Positions 46,279 to 55,664 of a stretch of DNA of 64,000 nucleotides are shown in pieces. A model generated the notes under the pieces. It did not search any database and had not been told where the DNA came from. It worked only from the letters and a program-made list of their open reading frames with translations. The stretch comes from an uncultured Candidatus Saccharibacteria bacterium (GTDB taxonomy: Bacteria > Patescibacteria > Saccharimonadia > Saccharimonadales > UBA4665). Location: assembly GCA_946482285.1 (NCBI GenBank), contig CAMLQK010000001.1:558001-622000 (forward strand), written 5' to 3'. The position numbers were made by a program, and so were the translations under genes. How positions within the stretch are numbered: position 1 is the stretch's first letter; each line of letters opens with the position of its first letter.

Positions 46279-47172
46279 ATGAGCAAACCAGCTATACAAC
46301 TGCAGAACGTAACGAAGTACTTTGGACAGATTGCTGCAGTCAGGGGGCTTGACCTAACCGTACGCCAAGGCGAAATTTATGGCTTTTTGGGGCCCAATGG
46401 CGCTGGCAAAACCACAACAATCCGCATGTTGCTGGGGCAGATCTTGCCGCAAGATGGTACCGTGACTATCTTTGGCCACGATGCAATCCAGGACAGAGCT
46501 AGAGTGCATAAGGATATAGGGTATCTAAGTGGTGATATGGCTCTTGAGGACAATTTGACTGGCAAGCAATTCCTGGCGTACTTGGCACGGCTGCGCGGTG
46601 GCGTACACCCCCAGGTTATCAAAGATCTGTCGCATCGGTTAGACTGTGACCTAACAAGAAGAATCGGCACGCTGTCGCGCGGTAACCGTCAGAAAGTTGC
46701 GCTCATTGCCGCGCTGATGCACCAACCGGCCCTTCTTATCTTGGATGAGCCGACGACCGGCTTTGACCCGCTTATCCAGGCAGAGTTTAATAAGTTGATA
46801 CTTGAACACAAAAGACAGGGAAAAACGGTTTTTATTTCGTCGCATATATTGTCCGAAATCCAGCACGTGTGTGACCGGGTGGGATTTATCCGGCAAGGTG
46901 AACTTATCCAAAGTGGTGACATGCAGATGATGACCGTTTCTACGCTCAAGCAGGTCCGTGTAACGTTTGCTGACGTAAAAGACGTTGACCATATTAGGGC
47001 GATACGGGGTGCAAGGCATGTTATTGCCGATGGGAGTCATGTTGTATTCCAGTTTGGCGGCCATTTGCAGGACTTGCTGCAAAAGCTCGCTGAGCTACGG
47101 GTGGTCGACGTATCAGTGACGGACGCCGACCTAGAGGAGTTGTTTATGCGTTATTACCAGAAGGGGAAATAA
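46279..47172 (+). CDS. ABC transporter ATP-binding protein
   Basis: A 297-residue ATPase subunit of the CcmA/DRA type: Walker A GPNGAGKTTT (about 39-48), signature LSRGNRQK, Walker B LLILDEPTTGFDP, H-loop SSHI. Its stop overlaps the permease start, so the two form an exporter for an unknown substrate. Confidence 0.92.
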   Translation: MSKPAIQLQNVTKYFGQIAAVRGLDLTVRQGEIYGFLGPNGAGKTTTIRMLLGQILPQDGTVTIFGHDAIQDRARVHKDIGYLSGDMALEDNLTGKQFLAYLARLRGGVHPQVIKDLSHRLDCDLTRRIGTLSRGNRQKVALIAALMHQPALLILDEPTTGFDPLIQAEFNKLILEHKRQGKTVFISSHILSEIQHVCDRVGFIRQGELIQSGDMQMMTVSTLKQVRVTFADVKDVDHIRAIRGARHVIADGSHVVFQFGGHLQDLLQKLAELRVVDVSVTDADLEELFMRYYQKGK

Positions 47173-47969
47173 TGTTTGCGATTGTTTGGAAAGTTTTATA
47201 CGAAAAACGGCTCGGCTTAATTGGCTGGACCCTTGGTGCAGTAGCACTGGCGTGGTTTTCATTGTTATTTTACCCATCTGTTAGCGAAGGCAACACATTC
47301 GAGCAGCTATCCCAAAGTTTACCGCCGCAACTACAGTCCTTTATTGGCGATGCAGTTACCTTTAAAACCGTAGGCGGTTATCTGGACACACAAGTGTTTG
47401 GCCTGCGGATGCCGATGATTACGGTAACACTGGCTATTCTGCTGGGGCTGTACCTTTCTGCGGGCGATGAAGAAAAAGGTACTATGGCCACGCTGTTGGC
47501 ACAGCCAGTCTCCCGCACACGGGTAATGTTAGAGAAGTTTACAGCATTAAAACTATATCTGCTGGTGGTCCATGCCGGGCTGGGTATTGGTATTGTTGGT
47601 TCGCTATGGATTATTAAAGAGGAGTATGCGTTAACACGGCTGCTGGGACTGGTATTTGGCTGCTACGTCATAAGTCTGTTGTTTGGCACGGTGGCATTTT
47701 GTGCAGGGCTGATAACCGGCCGCAAGGCAGTGTCGGCAGGAATCGTGGCTTCATTGGCTCTTGGTAGTTACATTATCACATCAATGGCATCCACGGTTAC
47801 TGCTTTGCAGACGGCACAAAAGTTTCTGCCGTTTTATTACTATGTTCATCCTCGCACCGGCTTGAACGGTATCGATTGGTCAGCTATCGGCGTGCAGGTC
47901 GTGATGATAGTCGCATTGCTAGCAATTGCATGGGCGGTATATAGGCATCGGGATATCCAGTCGGCATAG
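47172..47969 (+). CDS. ABC-2 type transporter permease
   Basis: A 265-residue membrane protein with about six helices (18-36, 84-102, 120-145, 152-172, 178-200, 238-258) and the ABC-2 pattern AGDEEKGTMATLLAQPVSRTRVMLEKF between the second and third. Partner of the ATPase encoded immediately upstream. Confidence 0.88.
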   Translation: MFAIVWKVLYEKRLGLIGWTLGAVALAWFSLLFYPSVSEGNTFEQLSQSLPPQLQSFIGDAVTFKTVGGYLDTQVFGLRMPMITVTLAILLGLYLSAGDEEKGTMATLLAQPVSRTRVMLEKFTALKLYLLVVHAGLGIGIVGSLWIIKEEYALTRLLGLVFGCYVISLLFGTVAFCAGLITGRKAVSAGIVASLALGSYIITSMASTVTALQTAQKFLPFYYYVHPRTGLNGIDWSAIGVQVVMIVALLAIAWAVYRHRDIQSA

Positions 47970-48002
47970 CCTATTCTCAGCACAGGCTGGTACAATACAA
48001 CA

Positions 48003-48914
48003 ATGCATACCACACTTGAAGAACTCTCGCACAAACGGTCAACATATGCCTGGGTGTATATTGGCGGTTCGGTACTGGTGCTTATCTCTATTATATTGTG
48101 GTGGACGCGGGTATCTGTGCAGCCAGAACGCGTATTTTGGAGCACAGTTAGCAACAGCCTTGCCAGTAGGGGTGTAACTTTGTCTATCCATAATGCCGCG
48201 AATGGCACTGATGACATGCAAAAGATACAATTTGCTCTCGGTACAACCAATACAGTGCATGCAGTACGAACAGTAAAGCAGGCTGGGACGGTTGTTAATA
48301 CGGAATCAGTGGGCGACACAAAGCGCTCGTTCACCCGCTATACAGATGTTTCGACAGCCAAGAAAAATGCTGATGGTAAAGTGCCCGATTTGTCTAACGT
48401 TATAGGTGTATGGGCGGAGTCGTCGTCGGCAACGCAGTCACCCTTGCTACAGCAAGTGGCGCTGGGCACTGCATTGCCGCTGGGAGCCGTGCCGATGCCA
48501 ATCGGGATGCTGCAGCCAGAGGCCCGCAAAGAGCTAATTGGACAAATGAAGAGTCGTGCGCTATACCAAACGCAATTTGACAAGATTAAGCGCCAACAAA
48601 AAGCTGGCCGGCTACTATATACTTACGACATAACAATGCAGCCAGTCCTATACCTGAGTGTTATGAAATCCTTCGCCCAGAGTGCGGGTTTGAAAGACCT
48701 GGACAACCTAGACCCAGATCGTTACGAGAATGCGGCCAGTATAGCGGTCTCCGTTACGGTAGATGCACATGCTAAGCAGATTGTGCAAGTGAGCTCAAAG
48801 CAGACAGGTTACTCGGAAACATTTAGTGGCCATGGCGTTGCTCCAACAGTGACGCTGCCAAAGACATCTATCCCAATGGCCGAGCTGCAGCATCGCTTGT
48901 CTGAGCTTGAATAA
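48003..48914 (+). CDS. Membrane-anchored hypothetical protein, leaderless
   Basis: A 303-residue protein with one N-terminal helix (YAWVYIGGSVLVLISIILWW, about 16-35) and an extracellular domain with alternating strands and no recognised motif. The extended -10 TGGTACAAT (47988-47996) ends 6 nt before the ATG. It follows the ABC pair but has its own promoter. Function unknown. Confidence 0.6.
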   Translation: MHTTLEELSHKRSTYAWVYIGGSVLVLISIILWWTRVSVQPERVFWSTVSNSLASRGVTLSIHNAANGTDDMQKIQFALGTTNTVHAVRTVKQAGTVVNTESVGDTKRSFTRYTDVSTAKKNADGKVPDLSNVIGVWAESSSATQSPLLQQVALGTALPLGAVPMPIGMLQPEARKELIGQMKSRALYQTQFDKIKRQQKAGRLLYTYDITMQPVLYLSVMKSFAQSAGLKDLDNLDPDRYENAASIAVSVTVDAHAKQIVQVSSKQTGYSETFSGHGVAPTVTLPKTSIPMAELQHRLSELE

Positions 48915-48981
48915 GGCTTGGGAATGTTTTCTGCCTTATGTATAATCAGGTTACAGATAAATATAACTCGGAAGCGCGCAT

Positions 48982-49263
48982 ATGGAACCTCACGATGACA
49001 CCAAACAACGTAAGCCAGCGGACGGTGGCACTGCAACGCTGACATCTTCCAAAAGGGCAGCTCAGACAGTACCAGATGAGTTAAAACAGGGCGGGCATAC
49101 TATAGAGGAACCGCCAGTAGCAGGAGCGATTGTTGACCCTGCCGAGGTAATACCGCCAGTCGTCCCAGCACGTCGGGCATCGTCCAGGAAGTGGGCTTTA
49201 GCGGCAGTGCTTGCCGTTTGCGTTGTTGCGGTTGTTGTGCTCGTGATGGTGTATGGAGGGTAG
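48982..49263 (+). CDS. Small tail-anchored membrane protein
   Basis: A 93-residue protein: a disordered hydrophilic region (1-68) followed by one C-terminal helix (WALAAVLAVCVVAVVVLVMVYGG). A TGTATAAT-type -10 lies ~35-40 nt upstream. It sits 4 nt before the Mur ligase-like gene and is probably cotranscribed with it. Function unknown. Confidence 0.55.
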   Translation: MEPHDDTKQRKPADGGTATLTSSKRAAQTVPDELKQGGHTIEEPPVAGAIVDPAEVIPPVVPARRASSRKWALAAVLAVCVVAVVVLVMVYGG

Positions 49264-49267
49264 TGGT

Positions 49268-50893
49268 ATGCGGGGGGCGGTAAGCTTGTATGGTTGGCGC
49301 TATCCGCTGGTGCTTGTAGCGCTGTTGCAGCATCACCGTTACCAGATAACGCCATTTTTGCAGGAGTTCTGGAGTACGAGTGACTTTTATGCGCTGTCAC
49401 AGCGGGTAACCTTGCAGCCTTCCTTGCCTGCGCGGCTTCTGGCGCTATTTGTATACGCCGGCAGTATCACACAGGCTGTGGTGGGGCTGGCAATGGTTTG
49501 GCAGTGGTATGACGCTGGTACTGCTGGTTGGTGGGCGTTCGGGTTGGCACTTGTGGTTTCGTATCCTGTCGTATGGGCCCAGTTATTGGCACTGCCTGTT
49601 TGGCTTTCGTACGTCGCCCGGCCAAAGTACGTTGGCCGTCGTATATTGACCCGTATTTTTGTTGCCCAGGTACTACGGCTGCGTGCAAAGCATGACTTTA
49701 AAATTGTGGCAATTGTGGGCAGCCTGGGCAAGACATCTACCAAGGTTGCTGTTGCTAAAACATTGGGCGCTTCTAAGCGTGTGCTATGGCAGGAAGGGAA
49801 TTATAACGCCGATCTTACTGTCCCACTTGTTCTGTTTAGCCAGCCGCTACCCAGCCTATTCAACCTTGTTGCCTGGGCTAGGATTTGGCTGCAAAACCAA
49901 CGGACCATACGAAAGCCCTACCCCTACGATGTCGTAGTGCTCGAGCTAGGCACCGATGCTCCGGGTCAAATTGCCGACTTTGCGTATCTGCAACCCGAAG
50001 TTGCCGTAGTAACTGCCGTTGCGCCCGAGCACATGGAATTCTTTGGTACTATGGATGAAGTTGCCAGGGAAGAGCTTGCTGTGCTGGACTACGCGCAGAC
50101 TGTCCTTATAAATATTGACGATACAGACCGCCAATATATTGCGGACCGTACATTTGTTTCGTACGGCTTAAGCCGAAAGGCAACGTACTACGCTGCTAAA
50201 CGGCGCGAAAAGGGTTTGGCAGGGCAACGGGCAACATTTTACTTAGACAAAGGCCATTCGTTTACGGCAGACATCCCAATGCTCGGCGCAACCGGTGCCA
50301 AGGTTGCAACAGCAGCGGTTGCTGTTGCCCACATATTGGGCGAGTCTTATGAAAGTATCGAGCAAGGCTTGGCTAGTGTGACCGCCTTTGCGGGCCGGAT
50401 GCGCGTATTTCCAGGCATAAAAAACAGTACACTGCTGGACGACACATATAATGCGGCGCCAAAATCAGTCAAGGCAGCCCTCGATGCCATATATAAAACT
50501 GATGCGCCGCAACGCATTGCTATTTTGGGCAGTATGAATGAGCTTGGTGCGTATGCCCAGGATGCACACACAGAGGTTGGTGCTTATTGTGACCCTGCAA
50601 AATTAGCGATGGTCGTGACTATTGGCCAGCTGGCAAAAGACTATCTAGCGCCAGCTGCCAAAGAGCGTGGCTGTACGGTGCACTCATTTGACAGTCCGTA
50701 CGCTGCTGGGGAATTTGTGAAAAAGAAGTTAAAAAAAGGTGCGTTAGTGTTGGCAAAAGGTTCCCAGAACCGTGTTTTTGCCGAAGAGGCGCTTAAAATA
50801 GTACTAGCCAATAAGGCAGATACCGTGGATATGGTCCGCCAGTCGGACTACTGGCTATCTGTCAAGCGGCAGCAATTTACCGATTTTCACTAA
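49268..50893 (+). CDS. Membrane-anchored Mur ligase family protein (MurF-like)
   Basis: A 541-residue protein. The first ~130 residues hold two or three membrane helices (LLALFVYAGSITQAVVGLAMVW; WWAFGLALVVSYPVVWAQLLALPVWL), which soluble MurF lacks. Then comes the Mur ligase core: ATP loop GSLGKTSTK, VLELGTDAPGQIADFAYLQPEVAVVTAVAPEHMEFFG, and the C-terminal domain with LLDDTYNAAPKSVKAAL and ILGSMNELG. It probably adds an amino acid or dipeptide to a membrane-bound wall precursor. The start at 49268 follows GGAGGG. Confidence 0.82.
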   Translation: MRGAVSLYGWRYPLVLVALLQHHRYQITPFLQEFWSTSDFYALSQRVTLQPSLPARLLALFVYAGSITQAVVGLAMVWQWYDAGTAGWWAFGLALVVSYPVVWAQLLALPVWLSYVARPKYVGRRILTRIFVAQVLRLRAKHDFKIVAIVGSLGKTSTKVAVAKTLGASKRVLWQEGNYNADLTVPLVLFSQPLPSLFNLVAWARIWLQNQRTIRKPYPYDVVVLELGTDAPGQIADFAYLQPEVAVVTAVAPEHMEFFGTMDEVAREELAVLDYAQTVLINIDDTDRQYIADRTFVSYGLSRKATYYAAKRREKGLAGQRATFYLDKGHSFTADIPMLGATGAKVATAAVAVAHILGESYESIEQGLASVTAFAGRMRVFPGIKNSTLLDDTYNAAPKSVKAALDAIYKTDAPQRIAILGSMNELGAYAQDAHTEVGAYCDPAKLAMVVTIGQLAKDYLAPAAKERGCTVHSFDSPYAAGEFVKKKLKKGALVLAKGSQNRVFAEEALKIVLANKADTVDMVRQSDYWLSVKRQQFTDFH

Positions 50894-51717
50894 TGTTTCG
50901 TATGCCAAACAGCCACAATTTTTTACGGTTACTCCGCCTACCAGCTATCGCTGTACTTTGCAGTGTCCTGATGCTGTGTGTCTTGGGAGTTTCGCAGACG
51001 GGGGTGACTATGGCAAGCGTGCGGTCGGTGCTGTTTCAGCCCGCCTCTCAAGCTTCTCAGCCAACGATCCAGCCCCACTTTTCGCAGTATGCTCTAGCTC
51101 AACCTCCTCCCTCTAAAGTAGACTGTACAAAAACTGCGTGTCTGGCGTTGACATTCGATGACGGCCCAAACTCAACAACAACGCCAATTATTTTAGATGC
51201 GCTAGCACGGCACCAGGCCCGCGCTAGCTTTTTTGTGGTTGGCTCCCGTGTTGCGGGACACGAGCAATTACTACGCCAAATGTTCTACGCTGGCCACGAA
51301 ATTGGCAACCATAGCTGGAGCCACAAGGACTTTACGGAAATATCACCAGCACAGATACAAAACGAAATAAATAGCACGCAAGCCGCAATAGCCAGTGCAG
51401 GGGTTCCGACACCTACGCTATTCCGTCCGCCCTATGGTGCGGTGAACGAAACAGTGCGGTCAAACGTGCCACTGACAATTGCGTTATGGAATGTTGACCC
51501 ATTGGACTGGAAAGCTCAAGATGTAGAGCAGTTTAAGGCGCTGCTGCTACAGCAGGCTCGCCCTGGCGGGGTGCTTGATCTGCACGACATCTACGACGTG
51601 ACGGCACACGCAGTGGATTCAGTGATTACCGAACTGCAAAAACATTACACTTTGGTCACATTCAGCGAGCTTCTGAATTTACAGCCCGGCCAACCCGGCC
51701 AGTTTTACGGCCGTTAG
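50893..51717 (+). CDS. Polysaccharide deacetylase (NodB domain), secreted
   Basis: A 274-residue carbohydrate esterase 4 protein with an N-terminal membrane/signal helix (LPAIAVLCSVLMLCVLGVS). NodB motifs: LTFDDGPN (about 86-93), HSWSH for the two metal His, RPPYG, and LDLHDIY near the end. It probably deacetylates peptidoglycan or another surface glycan, cell-wall work that fits its overlap with the Mur ligase-like gene. The ATG overlaps the preceding stop region. Confidence 0.9.
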   Translation: MFRMPNSHNFLRLLRLPAIAVLCSVLMLCVLGVSQTGVTMASVRSVLFQPASQASQPTIQPHFSQYALAQPPPSKVDCTKTACLALTFDDGPNSTTTPIILDALARHQARASFFVVGSRVAGHEQLLRQMFYAGHEIGNHSWSHKDFTEISPAQIQNEINSTQAAIASAGVPTPTLFRPPYGAVNETVRSNVPLTIALWNVDPLDWKAQDVEQFKALLLQQARPGGVLDLHDIYDVTAHAVDSVITELQKHYTLVTFSELLNLQPGQPGQFYGR

Positions 51718-51724
51718 GGTAATA

Positions 51725-51733
51725 TGGTATAAT
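51725..51733 (+). promoter_or_regulatory. Extended -10 promoter of the leuS leader
   Basis: TGGTATAAT ends 6 nt before the leader ATG at 51740, so the leader ORF is probably translated from a leaderless mRNA. Confidence 0.65.
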
Positions 51734-51739
51734 GTGGCA

Positions 51740-51787
51740 ATGACTCAGGTTGCAGTGCTTCAGCTCCAACTTCTTCTCGCCCCCTAG
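51740..51787 (+). CDS. Leucine-rich leader peptide of leuS
   Basis: A 15-codon ORF encoding MTQVAVLQLQLLLAP. Five of its residues 7-13 are Leu, and all five codons are CTT or CTC, the codons read by tRNA-Leu(GAG), which is encoded at 25648-25734. The stop codon lies inside a GC-rich hairpin followed by a T tract. This is the layout of a transcription-attenuation leader, placed directly before leucyl-tRNA synthetase. Stalling at the three consecutive Leu codons would put the ribosome over the hairpin and allow read-through. Confidence 0.65.
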   Translation: MTQVAVLQLQLLLAP

Positions 51788-51798
51788 GGCGTATTTTT
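51778..51798 (+). terminator. Attenuator-type terminator in the leuS leader
   Basis: CGCCC (51778-51782) pairs with GGGCG (51787-51791) around a CCTA loop, followed by TATTTTT. It overlaps the last codons and stop of the leader ORF. A second TATAAT at 51810-51815 could supply unattenuated transcription. Confidence 0.6.
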
Positions 51799-51846
51799 CA
51801 TTTCTCAGGTATAATTACAGATAAAGACAGACGAAGGAGTTTTTTA

Positions 51847-54741
51847 GTGATGCAACGCTATAACCCAAAAGATATAGAACCCAAGTGGCAGCAGGCTTGG
51901 GCAGAGACAAAAATCTACGAAGCAGACGATAATTCAGACAAGCCCAAGAAGTTTATCCTGGAGTATTTTCCGTATCCAAGTGGTGCCGCAATGCATGTCG
52001 GCCATGTGCGTAACTATGCTATTGGTGACGCTATGAGCCGGTTTGCCCGTATGCGCGGCTATAATGTATTGCACCCTATGGGATGGGATGCCTTTGGGTT
52101 GCCTGCCGAAAACTACGCTATTAAAACTGGCATTAGCCCACGGCAAGCTATCGACCAAAATACGGGCCGCTTTAAACAGCAGCTGACCCAAATGGGTTTT
52201 GGGTATGATTGGTCACGCGAAATTGACAGTACCGACCCAGCATATTACAAGTGGACCCAGTGGTTCTTCCTGATGTTATTCAAAAAAGGTCTTGCTTATC
52301 AAAAGGAGAGCTTGCAGTGGTGGTGTCCGGTTGATAAGACCGTGCTTGCAAACGAGCAGGTCGAGGCTGGTCGCTGTTGGCGTTGTGGTTCTGAAGTGGA
52401 AAAGAAAGCACTGAAACAATGGTTTTTTAAGATTACTGATTACGCCGACCGTTTGGAAAAAGACCTGGATGACGTTAACTGGTCGGAATCAATCAAGGCT
52501 ATGCAGCGCAACTGGATTGGCCGCAGCCAAGGTGCGCGTGTGACATTTGCCGTGGAAGGCGGAGGCCATGCGATAGATGTATTTACTACCCGGCCAGACA
52601 CGCTTTTTGGGGCAACCTTTTTGGTTTTGGCACCCGAACATGAGCTGGTCAAAGAAATTACCGCTTCCGACCACCGTCAGCAGGTAGAAAACTACCAGCA
52701 AAAGGCACGGAGCAAGTCTGATATCGAACGGCAAGAAACGAACCGCGAAAAAACAGGTGTTTTTACCGGTGCTTACGCAACAAACCCTGCTAACGGAAAA
52801 AAACTTCCAATTTGGATTGCCGATTATGTATTAACAGGATACGGAACGGGTGCAATTATGGCAGTCCCGGCGCATGATGAGCGTGACAATGCTTTTGCCC
52901 GCAAGTTTGGCCTGGAAATCCTGCCCGTCGTAGCTCCAAGCTTTAACGGATATACTAGCGAAGTTAAAGACCGACCAGTAGCGATTGTATTGCTTCACGA
53001 CCCTAAAACTGACACGTACTGTGTGTTACGTTGGCATCCTGGTGCGGAACGAAAGCGTGTTGGCATTGATTTGCCGGGTGGCGGCATTGACGACGGCGAG
53101 ACCATTGAACAGGCAGCAATTCGCGAAGTCGCTGAAGAGGCAGGCTACACCGATATCACCATTAAGAAAGTCTTGCCAGCTGCCGTTGGCGTGTACTATT
53201 ACAGCACGAACGATAAACGTGATAAGCGGGCTGTAAAGAATGTTGTATTGGCCCAGCTCAACTCGCAGGCACATAATAATTTTGAGCAAGCTGAAGCGTA
53301 CGAGAAAGACGCCTATGACGTATTATGGATGAGCAAAGAAGAGCTGTTGGCACAGGATGCTGAGCCGTCTATCCGTACTATCTTGGAACTGGCGTTTAAC
53401 GACACTATCCACGTAGGCGAAGGCGCACTGATTAACTCTGGTGAGTACACGAATATGCTAACCTCGGATGCACGTGAAAAAATCGTCGCAGACCTCAGCC
53501 AAAAAGGTGTTGCCGAGGAACGGGTAAACTATCGTATGCGCGACTGGCTTATCAGCCGTCAGCGCTACTGGGGCGCACCAATCCCTATTATCCACTGTGA
53601 AGCTTGTGGTCAGGTTGCTGTGCCGGACGACCAGCTGCCGGTTCGCTTGCCTGAAATGTCAAGCTTTGAACCATCAGATGATGGGCGCAGTCCGCTCGCT
53701 CGCGACGAGTCATTTGCCAACACAACTTGCCCGCAATGTGGCGGTGCGGCAACCCGCGAAACCGACACTATGGATGGGTTCGCGTGTTCTAGCTGGTACT
53801 TCTTGCGTTACGCAGATCCACATAATGCGGACAAGCCATTTGACGAATCGTTAGCGAAGTATTGGTTACCTGTCGATGATTACATCGGTGGCGCCGAGCA
53901 TGCCGTCATGCACCTGCTGTACGCCCGATTCTGGACGAAAGTTATGCAAGACGAAGGCCTGGTCACATTTAGTGAGCCATTTACCACGCTACGTAACCAA
54001 GGGATGATCCTGGCTCCTGACGGTCAGAAAATGAGTAAATCAAAAGGCAATACTATCCAGCCTGATGACCTGATTGAACAAGGTTATGGTGCTGACAGCA
54101 TCCGTATCATGGAGCTCTTTATTGGCCCATGGAATCAGATGGCCAATTGGAGTGTCGAAGGCATGGGCGGAAGCTTTAGGTTCTTGCAACGCAGTTGGAA
54201 CCTGGCTCAGGCCTACATTGACGCTGGCGCTACCGAAAATACTGCTGACACCAAAGAACTGAAGCGCGTCATGCACAAAGCCATCAAGAAGGTCAGCAGT
54301 GATTTAGACGATTTGGGATTCAACACTGCTATTGCAGCTCTGATGGAGACAATCAACGACCTCTACAAGCTAAAAGTCACTATTCCATTTGGCCAGGCGG
54401 CGGATGATTGGCGCTGGGCTATCCAGACGTTTATGCAATTGTTGGCACCATTTGCTCCGCATATTACAGAGGAGGTATGGAGCCAGCTGGGCAACCAAGG
54501 CTCGATTCACACCAGTGATTGGCCGGTACACGACGAAGCCTACCTGGTGAGTGACGCCGTTGTCATTGTGGTACAGGTGAACGGCAAGGTCCGCGCACAG
54601 CTGTCTGTTCCTGCTGATGCCGCGAAGGATGATATCCTGGCCATGGCCAAGGCCGAGTCAAACGTTGCGACACACCTTGGAGGCAAAGATATACGCAAGG
54701 AAATTTTTGTACCTGGCAAGCTCGTAAATTTCGTAGTCTAG
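51847..54741 (+). CDS. leuS: Leucyl-tRNA synthetase with inserted NUDIX domain
   Basis: A 964-residue class I synthetase. HIGH motif as HVGH (YPSGAAMHVGHVRNY), KMSKS as KMSKSKGN, zinc-type CEACG...CPQCGG, and the CP1 editing domain with GTGAIMAVPAHDERD. Between LEILPVV (about 356-362) and GALINSGEYTNML (about 526) of CP1 sits a ~140-residue NUDIX domain with a full box: G412-x5-E418-x7-R426-E427-V428-A429-E430-E431-x-G433. Normal LeuRS joins these two segments with a short linker. GTG 51847 or ATG 51850 can be the start; AAGGAG lies 7 or 10 nt upstream. Confidence 0.93.
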   Translation: MMQRYNPKDIEPKWQQAWAETKIYEADDNSDKPKKFILEYFPYPSGAAMHVGHVRNYAIGDAMSRFARMRGYNVLHPMGWDAFGLPAENYAIKTGISPRQAIDQNTGRFKQQLTQMGFGYDWSREIDSTDPAYYKWTQWFFLMLFKKGLAYQKESLQWWCPVDKTVLANEQVEAGRCWRCGSEVEKKALKQWFFKITDYADRLEKDLDDVNWSESIKAMQRNWIGRSQGARVTFAVEGGGHAIDVFTTRPDTLFGATFLVLAPEHELVKEITASDHRQQVENYQQKARSKSDIERQETNREKTGVFTGAYATNPANGKKLPIWIADYVLTGYGTGAIMAVPAHDERDNAFARKFGLEILPVVAPSFNGYTSEVKDRPVAIVLLHDPKTDTYCVLRWHPGAERKRVGIDLPGGGIDDGETIEQAAIREVAEEAGYTDITIKKVLPAAVGVYYYSTNDKRDKRAVKNVVLAQLNSQAHNNFEQAEAYEKDAYDVLWMSKEELLAQDAEPSIRTILELAFNDTIHVGEGALINSGEYTNMLTSDAREKIVADLSQKGVAEERVNYRMRDWLISRQRYWGAPIPIIHCEACGQVAVPDDQLPVRLPEMSSFEPSDDGRSPLARDESFANTTCPQCGGAATRETDTMDGFACSSWYFLRYADPHNADKPFDESLAKYWLPVDDYIGGAEHAVMHLLYARFWTKVMQDEGLVTFSEPFTTLRNQGMILAPDGQKMSKSKGNTIQPDDLIEQGYGADSIRIMELFIGPWNQMANWSVEGMGGSFRFLQRSWNLAQAYIDAGATENTADTKELKRVMHKAIKKVSSDLDDLGFNTAIAALMETINDLYKLKVTIPFGQAADDWRWAIQTFMQLLAPFAPHITEEVWSQLGNQGSIHTSDWPVHDEAYLVSDAVVIVVQVNGKVRAQLSVPADAAKDDILAMAKAESNVATHLGGKDIRKEIFVPGKLVNFVV

Positions 54742-54762
54742 CAATGCTGTAGCTGGGGCAGC

Positions 54763-54791
54763 TTGAGATTCTGCAACAGATACGGTATAAT
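54763..54791 (+). promoter_or_regulatory. Promoter of rpmF
   Basis: TTGAGA (54763-54768), 17-nt spacer, TATAAT (54786-54791), ~50 nt before the start codon with an AAGGAG site. Confidence 0.75.
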
Positions 54792-54840
54792 GGTCGCAAG
54801 CATTAATTTGTAACATTTTATAAGAAGGAGTAGTTTACTC

Positions 54841-55074
54841 ATGGGTAAACCAAAGAAACGAACATCACCACGCCGTACTGGTGCCCGCCGCAGCCACCTG
54901 GTACTTGAGCTGGCCCGAAAAGTTAACGGCACATCACCAGTTAAAGCTTTTACCACTCGCCGCGAATCAGGCAAGGTGTTGACTGCCAAGGTTACCGGCA
55001 AGCAACTTGAGGTTAAGACCGTAAAAGTCGCCAAGAAGCCTGCTACTAAGAAAACCGTCGAAAAAGCTGCTTAA
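54841..55074 (+). CDS. rpmF: 50S ribosomal protein bL32
   Basis: A 77-residue basic protein opening MGKPKKRTSPRRTGARRSHLVLEL, the bL32 signature (KRxTSxxRxxxRRSH). The C terminus is extended by a Lys-rich tail (KKPATKKTVEKAA), and the zinc cysteines found in some bL32 are absent. Upstream of nusB. Confidence 0.8.
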   Translation: MGKPKKRTSPRRTGARRSHLVLELARKVNGTSPVKAFTTRRESGKVLTAKVTGKQLEVKTVKVAKKPATKKTVEKAA

Positions 55075-55121
55075 TATTCAGCTTACGCGCTATACTAAAA
55101 GCATAATCGGAAGGCTTATTC

Positions 55122-55664
55122 ATGGCATCTAATCGTCACCTTGGTCGCATCATAGCTCTACAAACGCTGTACGAGCAGGATTTTCGTCATGCTTCAGCCG
55201 ACGCTGGTTTTGACTTGCAAGAAGTTTTAAAGCGGAATATTGCCCGCTATGAAGCTACCGTCGAAGACAAAGGCTTTATTGAACGCTTGGTAAATGGCGT
55301 TAATAAAGAACAGCAAGCGCTTGATGACATGCTCCAGCCGATTGCGCCCGAATGGCCAATCGACCAAATCGCCCGTATGGACCGCGTAGTATTGCGTATT
55401 GGAGCTTATGAGCTAACACATGATGACGGAGTGCCGCCCAAGGTGGTTATCAATGAAGCCGTTGAGTTGGCCAAAGCATTCGGTAGCACAAATTCATCGA
55501 AATTTATCAATGGAGTGCTTGGCACCTTACTGCGTCGTCAAAATGGCGAGCCAGATCCCGAAAAGGCTGTTGCTCCCCCGAGTGATGATACGGCGGATGA
55601 TGCAGCCGCTGATGATGTTAGCAAAGCAGCCGATTCCGAGACAGAGACAAAGGAAACCCCATGA
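55122..55664 (+). CDS. nusB: Transcription antitermination factor NusB
   Basis: A 180-residue NusB that binds boxA RNA with NusE in antitermination. The all-helical core (about 1-145) has [13 protein letters not shown] at the start and the typical [29 protein letters not shown] ~35-residue acidic disordered tail follows, not usual for NusB. The stop overlaps the start of the NUDIX gene. Confidence 0.9.
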   Translation: MASNRHLGRIIALQTLYEQDFRHASADAGFDLQEVLKRNIARYEATVEDKGFIERLVNGVNKEQQALDDMLQPIAPEWPIDQIARMDRVVLRIGAYELTHDDGVPPKVVINEAVELAKAFGSTNSSKFINGVLGTLLRRQNGEPDPEKAVAPPSDDTADDAAADDVSKAADSETETKETP

